Shown here one piece after another: positions 62,394 to 64,000 of a stretch of DNA of 64,000 bases. The position numbers and the translations under genes are program-made. Position 1 is the stretch's first letter, and every line of letters begins with the position of its first letter. The stretch is from DATAOG01 sp963753685 (lineage in GTDB: Bacteria; Pseudomonadota; Alphaproteobacteria; Geminicoccales; Geminicoccaceae). A model generated the notes under the pieces. It made no database searches, was not told the DNA's origin, and saw only the letters and a list, made by a program, of their open reading frames with translations. The stretch lies in assembly GCA_963753685.1 (NCBI GenBank), contig CAVWDE010000009.1, forward strand, positions 55,646-119,645, read 5' to 3'.

Positions 62394-63638
62394 TTGCGTC
62401 AGGCAAGCTTCGAGCAGCGTGCGTTCAACGTCGCCGAGCTTCGGCGCATGGCGCGGCGGCGCCTGCCGCGCATGGTGTTCGACTTCTGCGACGGCGGCGC
62501 CGAGGACGAGATCACCCGCGTCCGCAACGAGGCGGGCTTCGCCGACTGGGAATTTCTGCCGCAGCCGCTCGCCGGCACCACGGTCCGCGATCAGTCGGCC
62601 CTGCTGTTCGGCGAGCAGCTGGCGCTGCCGGTGATCATCGGCCCGACTGGCCTGTCCGGCATGCTCTGGCCGCGCGGCGAGCTCCTGGCCGCGCGCGCGG
62701 CCCATGCGGCCGGCACGGTCTACACCATGAGCCACGGCTCGACGGTCTCGATCGAGGACCTGGCCGCGGCGGCGCCAGGGCCGCTCTGGTTCCAGAACTT
62801 CATGTACCGCGATCGCGGCCTGACCCGCTCGTTCGCCGAACGGGCCCAGGCGGCCGGCTACCGGGCACTGGTGCTGACCATCGACAATCAGGTCCTGGGC
62901 CAGCGCGAGCGCGACCTCCGCAACGGCTTCGTGATCCCGCCGCGGGTCAGCTGGCAAAGCGTGCTCGACGTGGCGCGGGCGTTGCCCTGGGCGCTGCGCA
63001 TGGCGCGGGCGCCGCTCACCTTCGTCAACTACGTGACCGACGAGAAGCAGGACATCGTCTCGCTCGCCGCGCACATCGCGGGCCTGCTCGACCCGACCCT
63101 CAACTGGCGCGACGTCGACTGGCTGCGCGGCATCTGGCGCGGGCCACTGCTGCTCAAGGGCATACTCCATCCGGACGAGGCGAAGGCCGCGCTCGATCAC
63201 GGCGTCGACGGGGTGATCGTGTCGAACCATGGCGGCCGCCAGCTGGATGGCGCGATCGCCGCGATCCGGGCGCTGCCGGCGGTGGCCGACGCGGTCGCGG
63301 GCCGGATCCCGGTGCTGCTGGATGGCGGCGTCCGGCGCGGCAGCCACGTGGTCAAGGCGCTGGCGCTCGGCGCCACCGCCTGCACGATCGGCCGGCCGCA
63401 TCTCTGGGGCCTCGCGGTCGCGGGCGAGGCGGGCGTCGCCCGGGTGCTCGAGATCCTGCGCCGCGACATCGATCGGGTGCTGGCGCTCGGCGGCTGGGAC
63501 GGGGTCGCGACGCTCGATCGCGGGGCGCTCGCGCCGGCACCATCGACGCGCCCGCCGGCTCGGGCCCGGCGCCCCACGACCCGGCGACCCGGTCGGCGAC
63601 CGGATCAGACCAGCAGCAGCGCGACTCCGCCGAGATAG
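62394..63638 (+). CDS. FMN-dependent alpha-hydroxy-acid oxidase/dehydrogenase (lactate or mandelate type)
   Basis: About 385 residues of core plus a tail. FMN TIM barrel: RLPRMVFDFCDGGAEDEIT, LPVIIGPTGLSGMLWPRGEL, QNFMYRDRGLTRSFAERAQA, LVLTIDNQVLGQRERDLRNG, the active-site loop VIVSNHGGRQLDGAIAAI (His-Gly-Gly-Arg, about residue 280), and LDGGVRRGSHVVKALALGAT for the phosphate. It oxidises an L-2-hydroxy acid. The start is TTG at 62394 with GGGAGAGGGGC upstream. After ATLDRGALA the last ~35 residues are Pro/Arg/Thr-rich and unlike the family, so a lost stop or an indel near 63525 is possible. Confidence 0.87.
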   Translation: MRQASFEQRAFNVAELRRMARRRLPRMVFDFCDGGAEDEITRVRNEAGFADWEFLPQPLAGTTVRDQSALLFGEQLALPVIIGPTGLSGMLWPRGELLAARAAHAAGTVYTMSHGSTVSIEDLAAAAPGPLWFQNFMYRDRGLTRSFAERAQAAGYRALVLTIDNQVLGQRERDLRNGFVIPPRVSWQSVLDVARALPWALRMARAPLTFVNYVTDEKQDIVSLAAHIAGLLDPTLNWRDVDWLRGIWRGPLLLKGILHPDEAKAALDHGVDGVIVSNHGGRQLDGAIAAIRALPAVADAVAGRIPVLLDGGVRRGSHVVKALALGATACTIGRPHLWGLAVAGEAGVARVLEILRRDIDRVLALGGWDGVATLDRGALAPAPSTRPPARARRPTTRRPGRRPDQTSSSATPPR

Positions 63639-63851
63639 CGCCGAAGGACAAGCGCGCTCTCGACGGTGATGCCGGTGTGCCGCGGCGCTCGCGGTGCGCC
63701 CGCGCCAGGCGGCCGGACACCGGTCATCGGGATCCGGCACCCGCGATCGAGCGGTTGCCGCCGAAGAGGTCACGGGCGCGGCTCGGGGCGGGCGCCGGGC
63801 ACCAATGCCCGCCTCGCGCGTTCCATCGGAGGCAAGCCGGGCGGAGGTCCC

Positions 63852-64000
63852 ATGGTCGAGCGCGCGTTCGAGGTTCTGGCGAGGCTGTTGTTCATCCTGG
63901 TCACCCTCGCCCTATTCGGCCTCGCGCTGACGCTGGTGGCGTCCGGCAGCTGGGAGCTGGTGAGCGGCGCCCTCGGCGGCCAGGCCGGCATCTACGACCT
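63852..64000 (+). CDS. membrane protein, N-terminal fragment cut by the window end
   Basis: ATG at 63852, open to the last base (49 residues). MVERAFEVLARLLFILVTLA, then LFGLALTLVASGSWELVSGA: a cytoplasmic start and one clear membrane helix. GGAGG lies 4 bases upstream. The family cannot be named from the fragment. The 213 bases before it show nothing else. Confidence 0.55.
   Translation, partial: MVERAFEVLARLLFILVTLALFGLALTLVASGSWELVSGALGGQAGIYD

Overview
The window looks like chromosomal DNA of a free-living alphaproteobacterium, Rhodospirillales/Rhizobiales-like. It is very GC-rich (about 70% by eye). It carries an HWE-family sensor kinase, the rsmI-yraN pair, two promoters matching the sigma-EcfG consensus GGAAC-N16-CGTT, and a TTAA-N7-TTAA CtrA-type box; all four are alphaproteobacterial signatures. 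I saw no rRNA, tRNA, CRISPR or prophage. Layout. 0-13 kb: a mixed core region with a nitronate monooxygenase-like flavoprotein, sulfoacetaldehyde acetyltransferase (xsc) with a SIMPL protein, rph-rdgB, an LpoA-like lipoprotein divergent from rsmI-yraN, glycerate 2-kinase, a zinc alcohol dehydrogenase, an HWE kinase and a FitAB/VapBC-type toxin-antitoxin pair. 13-17 kb: a TAXI-type TRAP transporter whose two genes are separated by an intact IS481-family element with a GCTAGC target duplication. 17-26 kb: a dimethylglycine-dehydrogenase-like flavoprotein, a Gfo/Idh/MocA-ThuA pair, an extradiol dioxygenase, a Bcr/CflA efflux protein and glnS, followed by a structured intergenic region. 26-50 kb is a purine/ureide catabolic supercluster. 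The minus-strand arm is M20 hydrolase, 8-oxoguanine deaminase, allantoate amidohydrolase and uraD. The plus-strand arm is uraH, xdhABC and a nucleoside-type BMP ABC transporter, then (past a BrnTA pair and a LysR regulator) puuD, guaD, gcl and glxR. An OsmC protein and a cyanuric-acid/barbiturate-type ring-opening amidohydrolase follow. Together these would import nucleosides, convert guanine to xanthine, urate and allantoate, and recycle glyoxylate through tartronate semialdehyde to glycerate, which the glycerate kinase at 8.8 kb could phosphorylate. No allantoinase or ureidoglycolate lyase is visible. 50-54 kb is a minus-strand general-stress island (DUF3309, CsbD, YihY/BrkB, DUF3618, DUF1469 holin-like, a second membrane-anchored stress protein and a 24-residue membrane peptide) with two sigma-EcfG-like promoters. 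54-64 kb holds an orphan, lower-GC oligopeptide-binding protein, a YgjP-like metallopeptidase, a cyclophilin-fold protein, a small MscS channel, a sugar ABC transporter without its ATPase, a DUF1186/SEC-C protein, an FMN-dependent alpha-hydroxy-acid oxidase, and the start of a membrane protein cut by the window edge. A striking property of this sequence is at least eleven single-base indels that break otherwise recognisable genes (the DGDH-like flavoprotein, DUF3303, uraD, uraH twice, brnT, puuD, yihY, DUF3618 twice or more, and the oligopeptide-binding protein). In every gene with clear ends, restoring the indels gives an exact multiple of three. Many look like sequencing errors, but this cannot be decided from the sequence alone. 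The points most worth following up are the IS481 insertion architecture, a glyoxylate carboligase that carries a glutamate where the characterised enzyme has valine, the ring-opening amidohydrolase beside a purine pathway lacking allantoinase, the EcfG-controlled stress island, and the CtrA-box/palindrome region upstream of glnS.
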